In this document: piece by piece, positions 18,421 to 27,628 of the stretch
Numbering within the stretch: the stretch's first letter is position 1
Layout of the letters: each line of letters begins with the position of its first letter
NCBI GenBank assembly: GCA_041725875.1
Contig: JBGRQB010000008.1
Span: 1 to 59,478 of the forward strand
Direction of reading: 5' to 3'
DNA from: JBGRQB01 sp041725875
Lineage (GTDB): Bacteria; Bacteroidota; Ignavibacteria; Ignavibacteriales; Melioribacteraceae
DNA length: 59,478 nucleotides
The notes under the pieces: model-generated
Database searches by the model: none
What the model was told of the DNA's origin: nothing
What the model saw: the letters and a program-made list of their open reading frames with translations, nothing else
Translations under genes and position numbers: made by a program

Positions 18421-19197
18421 TCATTCTCCTTTTTTCTTTTTCTTTGCGACAACAAGAACAGCAAAAAACAAACCTACAAATGCAAGCATTACAGTTCCCA
18501 CAATCCTTGTGATGTTAAGAGTATAAGCTCTTCCGTCAGGATCGTAGCTGTAGCAGAATTGAAGAAGTTTTGCAATTGTGGGGTTGGTTTTACCACTTTT
18601 GGCATCAATTAATGCCATTTGAACATCAAACTTGTTAAATGATGTTCCTATAAGATATCTGGAAATTTTTCCTTCGGGAGAGATTGCCATAATTGTTCCG
18701 GCGTGAATAAAATCAACTCCTTCTTCTTTAAAGTAAAATCCGGCAGCGTCAGTCATTTTATCAATTGAAAGACTGTCACCGGTTAAAAATTCCCAGTCGT
18801 GCTCATCAAATTTTCTTTTTATTAATCCGAGATGACGGTTAGCCCAGGTTCTTGCTTTAGCCGAATCTTCCCTGTGATTAAAACTTAAAGTGATAAGTTT
18901 AAAATCTTCGCCGGGTTCAAGTTCAATATGATTAACAATATCAACAACTTCGGCAAGAAGCGGGTTACAAATTCCCGGACATCCATAATAAACAAAAGTT
19001 AGCAAAACCGGTTTATCAACAAGATCACCAAACCGGACTGTTTTTCCGTTTACATCCTGAAACGTTAAATCCATTGGCAGATATTCACCAAGATGTTCCT
19101 GAATTCCCACTTCCGGTTTCTCTTCCTGTGCAAGCAAAAAGACCGGCAGTAAAATCAGAATTAAAATTTTTAATATATTTTTATATTTTTTGATCAT
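18421..19197 (-). CDS. SCO1/SenC family copper chaperone for CuA
   Basis: Thioredoxin-fold protein that delivers copper to, or reduces, the CuA site of subunit II. A signal peptide or anchor (IKKYKNILKILILILLPVFLLAQ) is followed by VNGKTVRFGDLVDKPVLLTF, the copper-binding YYGCPGICNPLLAEV (CXXXC) and the distal histidine in DFIHAGTIMAI. There is an additional C-terminal membrane helix with a lysine-rich tail, so the protein is anchored at the end as well. I place the start at 19197 because GGAG lies ten bases upstream; an ATG at 19215 adds six residues. It sits directly before ctaD. Confidence 0.92.
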   Translation of the reverse strand: MIKKYKNILKILILILLPVFLLAQEEKPEVGIQEHLGEYLPMDLTFQDVNGKTVRFGDLVDKPVLLTFVYYGCPGICNPLLAEVVDIVNHIELEPGEDFKLITLSFNHREDSAKARTWANRHLGLIKRKFDEHDWEFLTGDSLSIDKMTDAAGFYFKEEGVDFIHAGTIMAISPEGKISRYLIGTSFNKFDVQMALIDAKSGKTNPTIAKLLQFCYSYDPDGRAYTLNITRIVGTVMLAFVGLFFAVLVVAKKKKKGE

Positions 19198-19228
19198 CTT
19201 ACTTTTACTCCGCATTGATTTTAGTTAA

Positions 19229-20140
19229 CTAAAATTTTCTGATAAAAGCCGAGAGTTTTTCAAAATCATTTTCTGTAAGCTGAAGTACATTTGATTTCAT
19301 TTTCAATATTTCAAAATTGTTGTAAAGCAGATCTTTTAATTCCCCTTCTCTGCTTTTATAAACTTCAACAAAATTTACCGGATCATCTGTCAACGACATC
19401 AAAACAGCATATCCTTCATCGCTTTTCATTGAGTTTATTTTTTCTTTCAGAACATTCTGAATTTCATCTCTGTTCTGATCTTTTAATATTCCTGCAACTG
19501 CTTTATTAACCGGAACGTTGTGAGGAACCATTATATCTGCTGATAAGTTATATTTTTTATCAAGCTGATCAATCTCTTCCTGTTTAATCTCTTCGTAAAA
19601 ATCGGAGAAAGTTCTTACGTAGTGCATTATGGCAAATCTGTCGCCAACAGGAATATATTCATAAGCAGCCATTCCGTTTTTAAGTATGCCTTCCTGAAGC
19701 GTTTTGAACATTCCTTTTATATCGTGTCCGTTTGTCCAGCTTTCGGCAGATTTGAAATTTCTTGGTTTCGGATTTAATCCTGCTCCTGCAGCTCCGTTTC
19801 CGTCACCAGCATCGCCGTGACAGGAAGCACAGTTGTTTGTATAAAGTTCTTTACCTTTGGAAATTAATTCGTCATTTGGAAGTGATACTGTTTTCAGATC
19901 AACAGCAGGTTTTAATCCTCCTTTTTTCATTTCAACTGGTTTTACCGAAAGATCAATTGCCGGATAATTTACAGGCTGATTGTTAAGTGAAACTTCGTTG
20001 ATATGCTTCACATAAAATATTCCGAGTAAAACAATAATAAAGATGAAAAACGGGAATATAAATCCGAACAATCTCAAAGGATTTTTTAACAAGGATTTAA
20101 AATCGATTTCTGCTTCATATTTTTTGTTATCGTTCATCAT
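19229..20140 (-). CDS. membrane-anchored monoheme cytochrome c of the act operon
   Basis: A roughly 303-residue protein with one membrane helix near residue 20-42 and a periplasmic cytochrome c domain with CASCHGDAGDGNGAAG and a probable methionine ligand in KNGMAAYEYI. A C-terminal region of about 120 residues has no recognised domain. The start at 20140 (ATGATGAAC) follows AGGAAAAT; an upstream in-frame codon at 20173 lies inside actF and lacks a ribosome site. Position between actF and SCO/ctaD suggests that it carries electrons from ACIII to the oxidase. It resembles the ActE part of the fused gene upstream, so it may be a duplicate of that domain; I cannot test this by eye. Confidence 0.82.
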   Translation of the reverse strand: MMNDNKKYEAEIDFKSLLKNPLRLFGFIFPFFIFIIVLLGIFYVKHINEVSLNNQPVNYPAIDLSVKPVEMKKGGLKPAVDLKTVSLPNDELISKGKELYTNNCASCHGDAGDGNGAAGAGLNPKPRNFKSAESWTNGHDIKGMFKTLQEGILKNGMAAYEYIPVGDRFAIMHYVRTFSDFYEEIKQEEIDQLDKKYNLSADIMVPHNVPVNKAVAGILKDQNRDEIQNVLKEKINSMKSDEGYAVLMSLTDDPVNFVEVYKSREGELKDLLYNNFEILKMKSNVLQLTENDFEKLSAFIRKF

Positions 20141-20150
20141 ATTTTCCTGA

Positions 20151-21332
20151 TTATAATCTGAATTCCATACCACGTTTTAATTTCGGATCTCCAATCGGAA
20201 CAAAATTTCTCTTCTTCAGATAAATGTTTAAGAAAGTGATTACAACACCGGCAATAAGAACAGGAGCTGCAAGTTCCATCCATCCAAATACAAACCCTTC
20301 TTTGTTGAATGTCGGCATACTCATCCAGAACAGATCAACATAGTGAGCAAAAAGAATTAGCGAAGACATGTAAATAAGTCGCTTCGGATTTTGTTTTGAA
20401 GGACGAGAAAGTAATCCGAAATAAGGAATTGCAAAATGTATTAGCACAAAGAAAATTGTGAAATATTTCCAGCTTCCTTCCCAGCGCATCATAAGCCAGA
20501 AAGTTTCTTCGGGCAGATTTGCATACCAGATTAATACAAACTGTGAAAATGCAATGTAAGCCCAGAAATTTGTGAATGCAAAAAGGAATGCTCCCAGACT
20601 GTAATAATGATCTGGTAAAAGTCCTTTTACAAAATATCCGTTTTCGTTAAGCAATACTATTATAATTGTACAGAGTGCAATAGCTGCCAGAAGTGACCCT
20701 GTGAAATAGTATCCGCCAAAAATTGTTGAGAACCAGTGTGGTTCCAGACTCATCAGCCAGTCAATAGCAGTATATGTAAGAGTAATTGCAATTATCGGAA
20801 TAAGAACTGCCGAAATGCGAATATTTCTGGTTGTAAGATTCTGGTCACCCGATGCATCTTGTTTATTTGAATTTTTAACTATTATGAAATAGAAAACCGC
20901 CCAGATAACAACTGCAAAAAATGATCGACCGATAAAAAATGGTTCATTAAGATAAGGAGCTTTACCGTGCAGCAAATGATCTGCTGCAACTGCTTCTTTA
21001 TGCGTCCAGTGATAAAGATCGTGCAGTTTGAAAAGCAACGGCACAACAGCTACCGGAAGTATGTAAAGAATTGATCCCATTGCTTCGGGTATTCTTCTGA
21101 AAGGAACACTCCAGACTGCGCCGGCAACATATTCCACAGCTATCAGTATTAAAGATCCGAGACCAATACTGACCAGAAATGTGTAAAGTACAACATTGTT
21201 AAATGCTGCCCTTGCTCCGTCAACAGCATAAGCCAGAGCAAAAAGTAAAATACCGGCTGCTAAAAGTCCGTAACCAAGTTTACCAACTTTTGCAGGTAAA
21301 TCTTTCTTCTGATAATTAACAACACTATTCAT
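20151..21332 (-). CDS. actF: Alternative Complex III subunit ActF (NrfD-like)
   Basis: A 393-residue, ten-helix membrane protein of the NrfD/PsrC superfamily. It is shorter than ActC, as usual for ActF. Blocks such as GSLILIAVEYVAGAVWSVPFRR and PHWFSTIFGGYYFTGSLLAAIAL and NFWAYIAFSQFVLIWYANLPEE are characteristic of ActF. Together with ActC it forms the membrane core that is thought to bind menaquinol and move protons. The ATG overlaps the actDE stop by eight bases, with AAGGAG upstream. Confidence 0.93.
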   Translation of the reverse strand: MNSVVNYQKKDLPAKVGKLGYGLLAAGILLFALAYAVDGARAAFNNVVLYTFLVSIGLGSLILIAVEYVAGAVWSVPFRRIPEAMGSILYILPVAVVPLLFKLHDLYHWTHKEAVAADHLLHGKAPYLNEPFFIGRSFFAVVIWAVFYFIIVKNSNKQDASGDQNLTTRNIRISAVLIPIIAITLTYTAIDWLMSLEPHWFSTIFGGYYFTGSLLAAIALCTIIIVLLNENGYFVKGLLPDHYYSLGAFLFAFTNFWAYIAFSQFVLIWYANLPEETFWLMMRWEGSWKYFTIFFVLIHFAIPYFGLLSRPSKQNPKRLIYMSSLILFAHYVDLFWMSMPTFNKEGFVFGWMELAAPVLIAGVVITFLNIYLKKRNFVPIGDPKLKRGMEFRL

Positions 21333-22467
21333 TTAAATCAGACTCCTTGGCATTTAGTGATCTTTGTAAAGCTCTTACGTATAACACAACCGCCCATCGT
21401 TCGTCAGGTGTTAACTGTTTTGCGTACGAAGGCATCACGTTTTGACCTTTGGTAATTATATGGTAAATCCTTCCGTCATTCCAGTTGCGTGCTTTTTCAG
21501 AATGCATACTAGGAGGATTTGGAAATTGTCCGTTTAATCGTGAATCACCTTCTCCGTGATATCCGTGGCACGGACTGCAATATATATCATACTTCTTTTG
21601 TCCCATTGCAAATACTTCGGGAGAAGGAAGTAAAGGATTAACAAGTTTAGCTGATCCTTTTTCCGGATCTTTATCAATCAGTTCAGGAAGATTACCCCGG
21701 GCAACAGTTCCCGTAACAGGCATTCTCATTCCAAAACCATCAGCAAAAAATGCTGCTTTTTCCTGCACAATTGTTTTTTCCTGATACATCATCCAGTTGA
21801 AAGGAGGCATAAACATAAGTTTGTTGAGCGCAAAGTATGTTCCGCCGGAAACCATAATTGCCACGGTAACTAAAATCATAATAAACTTCGGATCCGTAAC
21901 ATTATGAATTACACTGAACTCCTCGTCATCATAATAAATAGGTTCAATATCAACAGCGCCTATTTCCGTAAGAAAAGCTTTCACTTCTTCTTCGTTAAAC
22001 ATAGGATCTTCCGCTTCAATGTATAAACCATATTTATCGCTCGATACTTTCTTCATATAGTTTGTATCGTGCAGCGGGTGACTCAGATTCGGGAACTTGA
22101 ACATTGCCACTATCAGTGAAATAACTGTTGCAAGAGAGGCAGATAAAACCATTACTTCAAATGTAATTGGAACGTATGCCGGGAAAGCAAAAAACGGCTT
22201 TCCGCCAAACACGTTCTGGTAATCTATCTGGGCAGTCCACCACATTAAAGTCAAACCGGTTATTGCCGCTGTTAACCCGATAACCAAAGCAACATATCCA
22301 AGTTTGGAAGGTGGTAAACCCATTGCGTTATCCATACCGTGAACAGGATAAGGCGTATTTACATCAAACTTTTTAAAGCCTTTCTTTGCAGTTTTTTTTG
22401 CTGCAGCAATTATTTCATCAGGCGTATTAAAAATACCGGAAATTGAAAATAAAACTTTATCACTCAT
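21325..22467 (-). CDS. actDE: Alternative Complex III, fused ActD (DUF3341) and ActE (cytochrome c)
   Basis: A fusion of two ACIII subunits. Residues 1 to about 170 are the DUF3341 ActD part: FSISGIFNTPDEIIAAAKK, the conserved F.VHGMD block written here as PYPVHGMDNAMGLPPSKLG, and two membrane helices. A third helix (about 195-215) leads to a cytochrome c domain with CSPCHGYHGEGDSRLNG and methionine candidates in QNVMPSYAKQLTP. ATG at 22467 is preceded by GAGG and overlaps the actC stop; an in-frame GTG at 22479 is less well placed. In other ACIII complexes ActD and ActE are usually separate proteins, and the fusion would fix the heme domain to the membrane module. Confidence 0.9.
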   Translation of the reverse strand: MSDKVLFSISGIFNTPDEIIAAAKKTAKKGFKKFDVNTPYPVHGMDNAMGLPPSKLGYVALVIGLTAAITGLTLMWWTAQIDYQNVFGGKPFFAFPAYVPITFEVMVLSASLATVISLIVAMFKFPNLSHPLHDTNYMKKVSSDKYGLYIEAEDPMFNEEEVKAFLTEIGAVDIEPIYYDDEEFSVIHNVTDPKFIMILVTVAIMVSGGTYFALNKLMFMPPFNWMMYQEKTIVQEKAAFFADGFGMRMPVTGTVARGNLPELIDKDPEKGSAKLVNPLLPSPEVFAMGQKKYDIYCSPCHGYHGEGDSRLNGQFPNPPSMHSEKARNWNDGRIYHIITKGQNVMPSYAKQLTPDERWAVVLYVRALQRSLNAKESDLNE

Positions 22468-23839
22468 GTTCATCCTCACTATGATGCGAAGGCTGCGCGC
22501 CGTGTGTAACGGCTTTAACTTCAGCTATGGAAACAACAGGTAATGTTTTTGTAAATAAAAGTACAAGAGTAAAGAACAATCCGAAACTTCCTATCAGTAT
22601 TGCAAAATCTGTAAGTGTAGGGTAATACATATCCCAGCTTGAAGGAAGGAAATCGCGCGAAAGTGATGTAACCACAATTACAAATCTTTCAAACCACATT
22701 CCAATGTTTACAAGTACGGCAAGTACAAACATTACAGGGATTGATCTTCTTACTTTTTTAATCCAGAACAATTGCGGGAAGATTACATTGCAGGAGAACA
22801 TTATCCAGAACGCCGAAGCGTAATCGCCAAATGCTCTGTTAAGAAATACAAACTGTTCCGGCTGAACACCACTGTACCAGGCAATGAAAAATTCCATACA
22901 ATAGCCGTAACCAACAATGGAACCAGTAAGCATAATTATTTTGTTCATACGCTCAAGAGTATCCATTGTAATTATATGTTCGAAATTGAAAATTTTTCTA
23001 ATTATAATCAGTACATTCTGTACCATTGCAAATCCGGAAAAAACCGCACCTGCAACAAAATAAGGAGGAAATATAGTTGTATGCCATCCGGGGATAATGG
23101 AAACAGCAAAGTCGAAACTCACAATTGTATGTACCGAAAGTACAAGCGGAGTTGCAAAACCGGCCAGAATCAAATAAACCATTTCGTAATGCTGCCAGTG
23201 TCTGTTTGAATGTCTCCAGCCCAGACTGAAAATAGAATACAAAGGCTTTTTGATTTTATTAACAGTTCTGTCTCTCAATGTTGCAAAGTCAGGAATTAAA
23301 CCAACATACCAGAAAACAAGTGAAACAGTTGCGTAAGTAGAAACCGCAAATACGTCCCACAACAATGGTGAAGTAAAGTTAACCCAAAGTGAATGCTGGT
23401 TTGGATACGGCATCAGATAACCATCCAGCCAGGGTCTTCCTGTATGAATTAACGGAAAGAGTCCCGCACACATCACGGCAAAGATTGTCATTCCTTCTGC
23501 AAACCTGGCTATACCATTACGCCATTTTTGGCGGAACAAAAACAAAATAGCCGAAATCAAAGTTCCTGCGTGACCAATACCAACCCAGAATACAAAGTTA
23601 ACAATTGGTAATCCCCAGGCAACAGGGTTATTGTTTCCCCAAAGACCTGTTCCGTAATAAAGAGATGCAAATAACCCTACTGCGCCAATCATCATCATTG
23701 TAAGAGTAATTGAAATTCCTATATAGAATTTCTTATTGGGCATTGTATCAAGAGGTTTTACGATTACTTCGTCAATCTCTCTTAACGGGGGTTTGCCTGC
23801 AATTACGGATATCTCATTTGTGTAATCTACACTACTCAC
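22460..23839 (-). CDS. actC: Alternative Complex III subunit ActC (NrfD-like)
   Basis: Large integral membrane subunit, 459 residues, with about ten helices of the NrfD/PsrC fold. Typical blocks are NFVFWVGIGHAGTLISAILFLFRQKWR, TGRPWLDGYLMPYPNQHSLWVNFTSPLLWDVFAV and HTIVSFDFAVSIIPGWHTTIFPPYFVAGAVFSG, all strongly conserved in ActC. It is the likely menaquinol-oxidising partner of the ActB iron-sulfur subunit. The start is a GTG at 23839 with GGAGG eight bases upstream; actB ends four bases before it. Confidence 0.95.
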   Translation of the reverse strand: MSSVDYTNEISVIAGKPPLREIDEVIVKPLDTMPNKKFYIGISITLTMMMIGAVGLFASLYYGTGLWGNNNPVAWGLPIVNFVFWVGIGHAGTLISAILFLFRQKWRNGIARFAEGMTIFAVMCAGLFPLIHTGRPWLDGYLMPYPNQHSLWVNFTSPLLWDVFAVSTYATVSLVFWYVGLIPDFATLRDRTVNKIKKPLYSIFSLGWRHSNRHWQHYEMVYLILAGFATPLVLSVHTIVSFDFAVSIIPGWHTTIFPPYFVAGAVFSGFAMVQNVLIIIRKIFNFEHIITMDTLERMNKIIMLTGSIVGYGYCMEFFIAWYSGVQPEQFVFLNRAFGDYASAFWIMFSCNVIFPQLFWIKKVRRSIPVMFVLAVLVNIGMWFERFVIVVTSLSRDFLPSSWDMYYPTLTDFAILIGSFGLFFTLVLLFTKTLPVVSIAEVKAVTHGAQPSHHSEDEHE

Positions 23840-23842
23840 TAG

Positions 23843-26800
23843 CTATTCCTCCGAATGAGTATTTTTTAATTTTGCCAAATAAGTTACATTAGGTCGAACA
23901 TTAGTCTCTTCAAGCATATGATAACTTAAATCGTGTTCTCTGTATTTATTTATTTTAGCATCTACTATATTTTTGTCGCCAAAGATTATTGCATCTGTCG
24001 GACAAGCCTGCTGACACGCAGTTGTGATTTCACCGTCACCAATATCTCTGCCTTCTTTTATTGCTTCCTCTCTGGCTTCCATAATTTTCTGAACACAGAA
24101 AGTACATTTTTCCATTACACCGCGACTCCTCACCGTAACCTCAGGATTATAAACAAGGTTGGAAAGCTCATTAGCGTAATATGAATCTTCAAAATGATCG
24201 CGGAAATCGTAGAAGTTAAATCTTCTTACTTTATAAGGACAGTTATTAGCACAATATCTTGTACCTACACAACGGTTGTAAACCATCTGGTTAAGTCCGT
24301 CGGGACTATGCTGAGTTGCGTTTACCGGACAAACATTTTCGCAAGGCGCATTATCGCAGTGCTGACAAAGAACCGGCATTGTGCTTACTTCCGGTTCTTC
24401 AGGAGTTCCGGAATAGTATCTGTCAATTCTCATCCAGTGCATTTCGCGTCCAACCTCAACCTGGTCTTTTCCAACAACAGGAATATTGTTTTCAACATTA
24501 CAAGATGCAACACAAACACTACATCCGGTACATTTGTTAAGATCAATTGCCATTGCCCATTTATTTCCTTCGTACTTATGTTCTTCACCGGAAATATTAA
24601 ACAATGCTATTTTGTGACCCTGTTTCTGAATCAACTTCGGATCTTTTTTATATTCTTCTACTGTTCCTTCTTTTATCAATCCGCGGAATTTGTGGAAATC
24701 TTTTATAAATTCATCGTCAATTGCGTGATGTTCCTGAGAGGAAATAACTTCATAAGTTTTTCCAGTTTTGCTTATTTGAACATCAGAATAGTTCATTTCA
24801 TCTGATGAATTAAAAGTCATAAACCTGTTGGCATTAAAACCCACTTTTTTCCCAACGGAACCAATTGTTTCTCTTCCGTAACCAAGTTCAACAGCAACAG
24901 TTTTTTCTGTCATTCCGGGCTGAACCAAAACAGGAAGATCAAGTTTTCTTCCGTCTGCATCAATTGCAATAAGATCATTATGTGTAACATTCATTGCTTT
25001 TGCAGTTGCAGGAGAAATTGCCGCGTAATTATCCCAGGTTACTTTTGTAACCGGATGTGGCAACTCCTGAAGCCAGCCGTTGTTTGCAAAGCGACCGTCA
25101 CCAATAAAGTAACTTCCGCTTAATACGATTTCATAACCGCCCGGATTTCCCGTCTGACCGGAAACTCTTACTTTATTAATTGATGGAAGAATAACACTGT
25201 TTTGATTTATGTTAACAAAACCATCGTGAAGTGCTTTATACCAGAAATTCTCAAACGAAAGTCCGGATGAAATAACATCGTAAACTTTTGTTTTGAGAGT
25301 CTGACTCATATATTCTTTATAATCATTCGGATCAAAATTTTCTTTTTCTGATAACCATTTAAGAAGCGCTGCTTCTTTTTGTCTGGTATCAAACAAAGGA
25401 GCAATTACAGGCTGACGTAAAGAGTAAACAGATCTTCTTGCGTAAACATCGCCCCAGCTTTCAAGCAGGTTATTTACAGGTACAACCATTTTAGAAATTT
25501 TACTTGTCTCGTTTTCCGCTTCAACAAGTGAAACACTTTCAGGTACTTTTCCAAAAGCTTCAACAAAACCGGAATCTTCAGGAAGATGGAAAGCAGGGTT
25601 TGAGTCAAGATTAATTACAACTTCAACTTTTCCTGAATTCATATCAGCAATCAGATTTTTCAAATCATCTTTGCTAGAATATTTTACAGGAGCAAAGCCT
25701 GTTTCGAAATTGTAAAGAGTTGTATTACCAAGCAGGTCGTTAATTGCATTAACAACATTATGCACATCAACAGAAGCTGTGTCACCTGCATAAACAATTG
25801 ATGCACCTTTGTTTGCCTGTAAATCTTTAACAAGTAATTTTATTTTGTTTTCGTCAATACCATATTTTTCAGTAACACCGGAAAGTGTTGAACCGCCAAA
25901 TCCGGTTCCGCCTAATTCTTTATATAAGGCTTTTACAAATTCCAGACGAGCATCACCGCGAAGTTTAATTCTGTAATCTGCGTTTGCTCCTGTCAGACTC
26001 ATTCCTGCTTCGGCAACATACAATCTGCAAACATCTTTGCTATCAACAATATTTTTTGCCTTGGCAAATAATCTGGAGTATTCCATACTGTTTGCTTCTT
26101 TGCCAATAAAATCGGAATCAACAGAAAGTATAACTTTTGCTTGATCAAATTTTATTGCAGGAATTATATCAAGATCATAACTCTCTTTGAAAGATTGTAG
26201 TCTGTTTTTATTCCCGATAAACTCATACGTATAATGTCTGAAGCCGGGATATTTATCTGCAAATTCTTTTAATAATCTTTTTAGTGACGGTGAGTTAACC
26301 GGATGGGAAACAAGAGCGATCTCTTTGTTTTCTTCTGCTGCTTTTGCAAGAGCAGTTTTAATTTTTTCATCTATATGCATCCAGTTTGATTTTAATCCGC
26401 CCGATTTTGGATAAGCGAGTCTTTCAGGATCGTAAAGGTTTAAAACTCTTGCCTGATCCACTGCTGTAATTTTTCCTGCATTAACAGGATGCTCGGGGTT
26501 ACCGTCAATTTTTATTGGTCGGCCTTCTCTTGTTTTAACAAGAATACCTGAACCATCGTCAGTTGTTGAAGCATAATAATTTGCTTTACCAGGCAGCAAA
26601 CCTTCAGGTCTGTTGTTATAAGGAATAATCTCTCCTTTATCCTGATAATCAGTACAAGCTGTAGCGGCAAAAGCTGCCGAAGCTGATAATAATGCTATAA
26701 ATTTTCTTCTGGAGATACCAGACATTTCATCCGGAGAAAACTCTTCGGTAACGCCTTCTTTAAATTCATTTTTCTTAGACTCCAGAACCGAATCTGAATT

Positions 26801-26848
26801 ATTATATTCTTCTAAACTCTTCCAGTATCTTTTGTTATTATCCGCCAT
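23843..26848 (-). CDS. actB: Alternative Complex III subunit ActB (molybdopterin-like and iron-sulfur)
   Basis: A 1001-residue subunit. A twin-arginine signal, SRRKFIALLSASAAFAATAC, ends in a lipobox cysteine, so it is exported folded and probably lipidated. Residues about 70-700 are a molybdopterin-oxidoreductase-like domain, which in ACIII carries no cofactor. The last 250 residues hold the ferredoxin-type clusters: CTGCSVCVASCNVENN, CQHCDNAPCENVCPVNAT, CVGTRYCANNCPYKVRRFNF and CTFCVQKIMEAR with ACQQACPTDAI. It passes electrons from the membrane quinol site to the heme subunits. AAGG lies before the ATG; a small Tat peptide gene precedes it. Confidence 0.95.
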   Translation of the reverse strand: MADNNKRYWKSLEEYNNSDSVLESKKNEFKEGVTEEFSPDEMSGISRRKFIALLSASAAFAATACTDYQDKGEIIPYNNRPEGLLPGKANYYASTTDDGSGILVKTREGRPIKIDGNPEHPVNAGKITAVDQARVLNLYDPERLAYPKSGGLKSNWMHIDEKIKTALAKAAEENKEIALVSHPVNSPSLKRLLKEFADKYPGFRHYTYEFIGNKNRLQSFKESYDLDIIPAIKFDQAKVILSVDSDFIGKEANSMEYSRLFAKAKNIVDSKDVCRLYVAEAGMSLTGANADYRIKLRGDARLEFVKALYKELGGTGFGGSTLSGVTEKYGIDENKIKLLVKDLQANKGASIVYAGDTASVDVHNVVNAINDLLGNTTLYNFETGFAPVKYSSKDDLKNLIADMNSGKVEVVINLDSNPAFHLPEDSGFVEAFGKVPESVSLVEAENETSKISKMVVPVNNLLESWGDVYARRSVYSLRQPVIAPLFDTRQKEAALLKWLSEKENFDPNDYKEYMSQTLKTKVYDVISSGLSFENFWYKALHDGFVNINQNSVILPSINKVRVSGQTGNPGGYEIVLSGSYFIGDGRFANNGWLQELPHPVTKVTWDNYAAISPATAKAMNVTHNDLIAIDADGRKLDLPVLVQPGMTEKTVAVELGYGRETIGSVGKKVGFNANRFMTFNSSDEMNYSDVQISKTGKTYEVISSQEHHAIDDEFIKDFHKFRGLIKEGTVEEYKKDPKLIQKQGHKIALFNISGEEHKYEGNKWAMAIDLNKCTGCSVCVASCNVENNIPVVGKDQVEVGREMHWMRIDRYYSGTPEEPEVSTMPVLCQHCDNAPCENVCPVNATQHSPDGLNQMVYNRCVGTRYCANNCPYKVRRFNFYDFRDHFEDSYYANELSNLVYNPEVTVRSRGVMEKCTFCVQKIMEAREEAIKEGRDIGDGEITTACQQACPTDAIIFGDKNIVDAKINKYREHDLSYHMLEETNVRPNVTYLAKLKNTHSEE

Positions 26849-26857
26849 AAATAAACC

Positions 26858-27022
26858 TTATTTAGTTCTTTTTACTGCTTGTGGATGAATTTTAACTTTT
26901 ATGCTGCTTCTTTTTTTATTTTTCTCACCGGCAAAAATTTTGAACGGGAGGTATGACAAAATAGCCGCACCAACTGCACCTTTGCCTAATGTCGTTAAAA
27001 AGTTTCTTCTGCTCTTTTCCAT
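26858..27022 (-). CDS. 54-residue twin-arginine signal peptide protein inside the act operon
   Basis: A short gene between actA and actB with a perfect AAGGAG ribosome site seven bases before the ATG at 27022; it ends nine bases before the actB ATG. The protein begins MEKSRRNFLTTLGKGAVGAA, a good twin-arginine signal, followed by ILSYLPFKIFAGEKNKKR. If cleaved after FA, the mature part is only about 23 residues, strongly basic (ending KVKIHPQAVKRTK) with one histidine. I do not recognise a family. The intact frame, strong ribosome site and placement suggest a real ACIII-associated small subunit or assembly peptide. A decayed remnant of a larger Tat protein is the alternative. Confidence 0.75.
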   Translation of the reverse strand: MEKSRRNFLTTLGKGAVGAAILSYLPFKIFAGEKNKKRSSIKVKIHPQAVKRTK

Positions 27023-27031
27023 TTTATCTCC

Positions 27032-27628
27032 TTAGCGATGGCAGGCCCAGCAATTTTCCGGTCCTTTTTTCATTTTACTGATATCACCAATGTTGGCTAA
27101 ACTAAGCTCGCTCTTAATAATTTTTTCAGGATTACGATGGCAATCGAGACAGGCAGTCATCGTCCACCCTTTAACCTGCGATACTTTTTCCATTCTGCGT
27201 ATATCACCGTGACAATCTGCACAGTCAATTCCTTTATTCACGTGAACACTGTGATTGAAGTATGCGTAATCCGGTACTTTATGAATACGTTTCCAGGGAA
27301 CAGGTATTCCTTTATTATAGTACTCGGTTAATTTTATAATTTCCGGACTGTCAGTTTTTGCTACTGTATGACAATTCATACAAATACTAACTGACGGTAC
27401 TAACGCGTGTCTTCCTTTTTCAACCCCGGTATGACAATACTGGCAGTCGATTTTCATATCACCGGCATGCAGTTTATGTGAATAATTGATAGGTTGTTCA
27501 GGAGTGTAACCAATTCCGTCTCTCTCGGCACGTGAAATGTAAAAGGTTAATACAAATGAAAGGGCGACAACAAAAAGCACTAATGGCAAACGTACTTTAA
27601 GAATGTAATCAAGAGTCCTTTTTTTCAT
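27032..27628 (-). CDS. actA: Alternative Complex III pentaheme cytochrome ActA
   Basis: First gene of the ACIII operon, 198 residues. An N-terminal membrane anchor (RLPLVLFVVALSFVLTFYIS) is followed by five CXXCH sites: CQYCH, CMNCH, CADCH, CLDCH and CWACH. INYSHKLHAGDMKIDCQYCHTG is the typical ActA opening. The periplasmic hemes take electrons from ActB and hand them to the monoheme cytochrome c subunit. GAGGAATT lies just before the ATG. The heme count and length agree with described ActA proteins. Confidence 0.95.
   Translation of the reverse strand: MKKRTLDYILKVRLPLVLFVVALSFVLTFYISRAERDGIGYTPEQPINYSHKLHAGDMKIDCQYCHTGVEKGRHALVPSVSICMNCHTVAKTDSPEIIKLTEYYNKGIPVPWKRIHKVPDYAYFNHSVHVNKGIDCADCHGDIRRMEKVSQVKGWTMTACLDCHRNPEKIIKSELSLANIGDISKMKKGPENCWACHR

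Noticed and set aside
22772..23209. 145-residue plus-strand open frame antisense to actC
   Set aside because: It is rich in Cys, Asn, His and Lys with no family features and lies wholly inside a strongly conserved gene; a shadow of the minus-strand codon pattern.
24194..24805. 203-residue plus-strand open frame antisense to actB
   Set aside because: Lies entirely within actB with no ribosome site and a non-protein-like composition.
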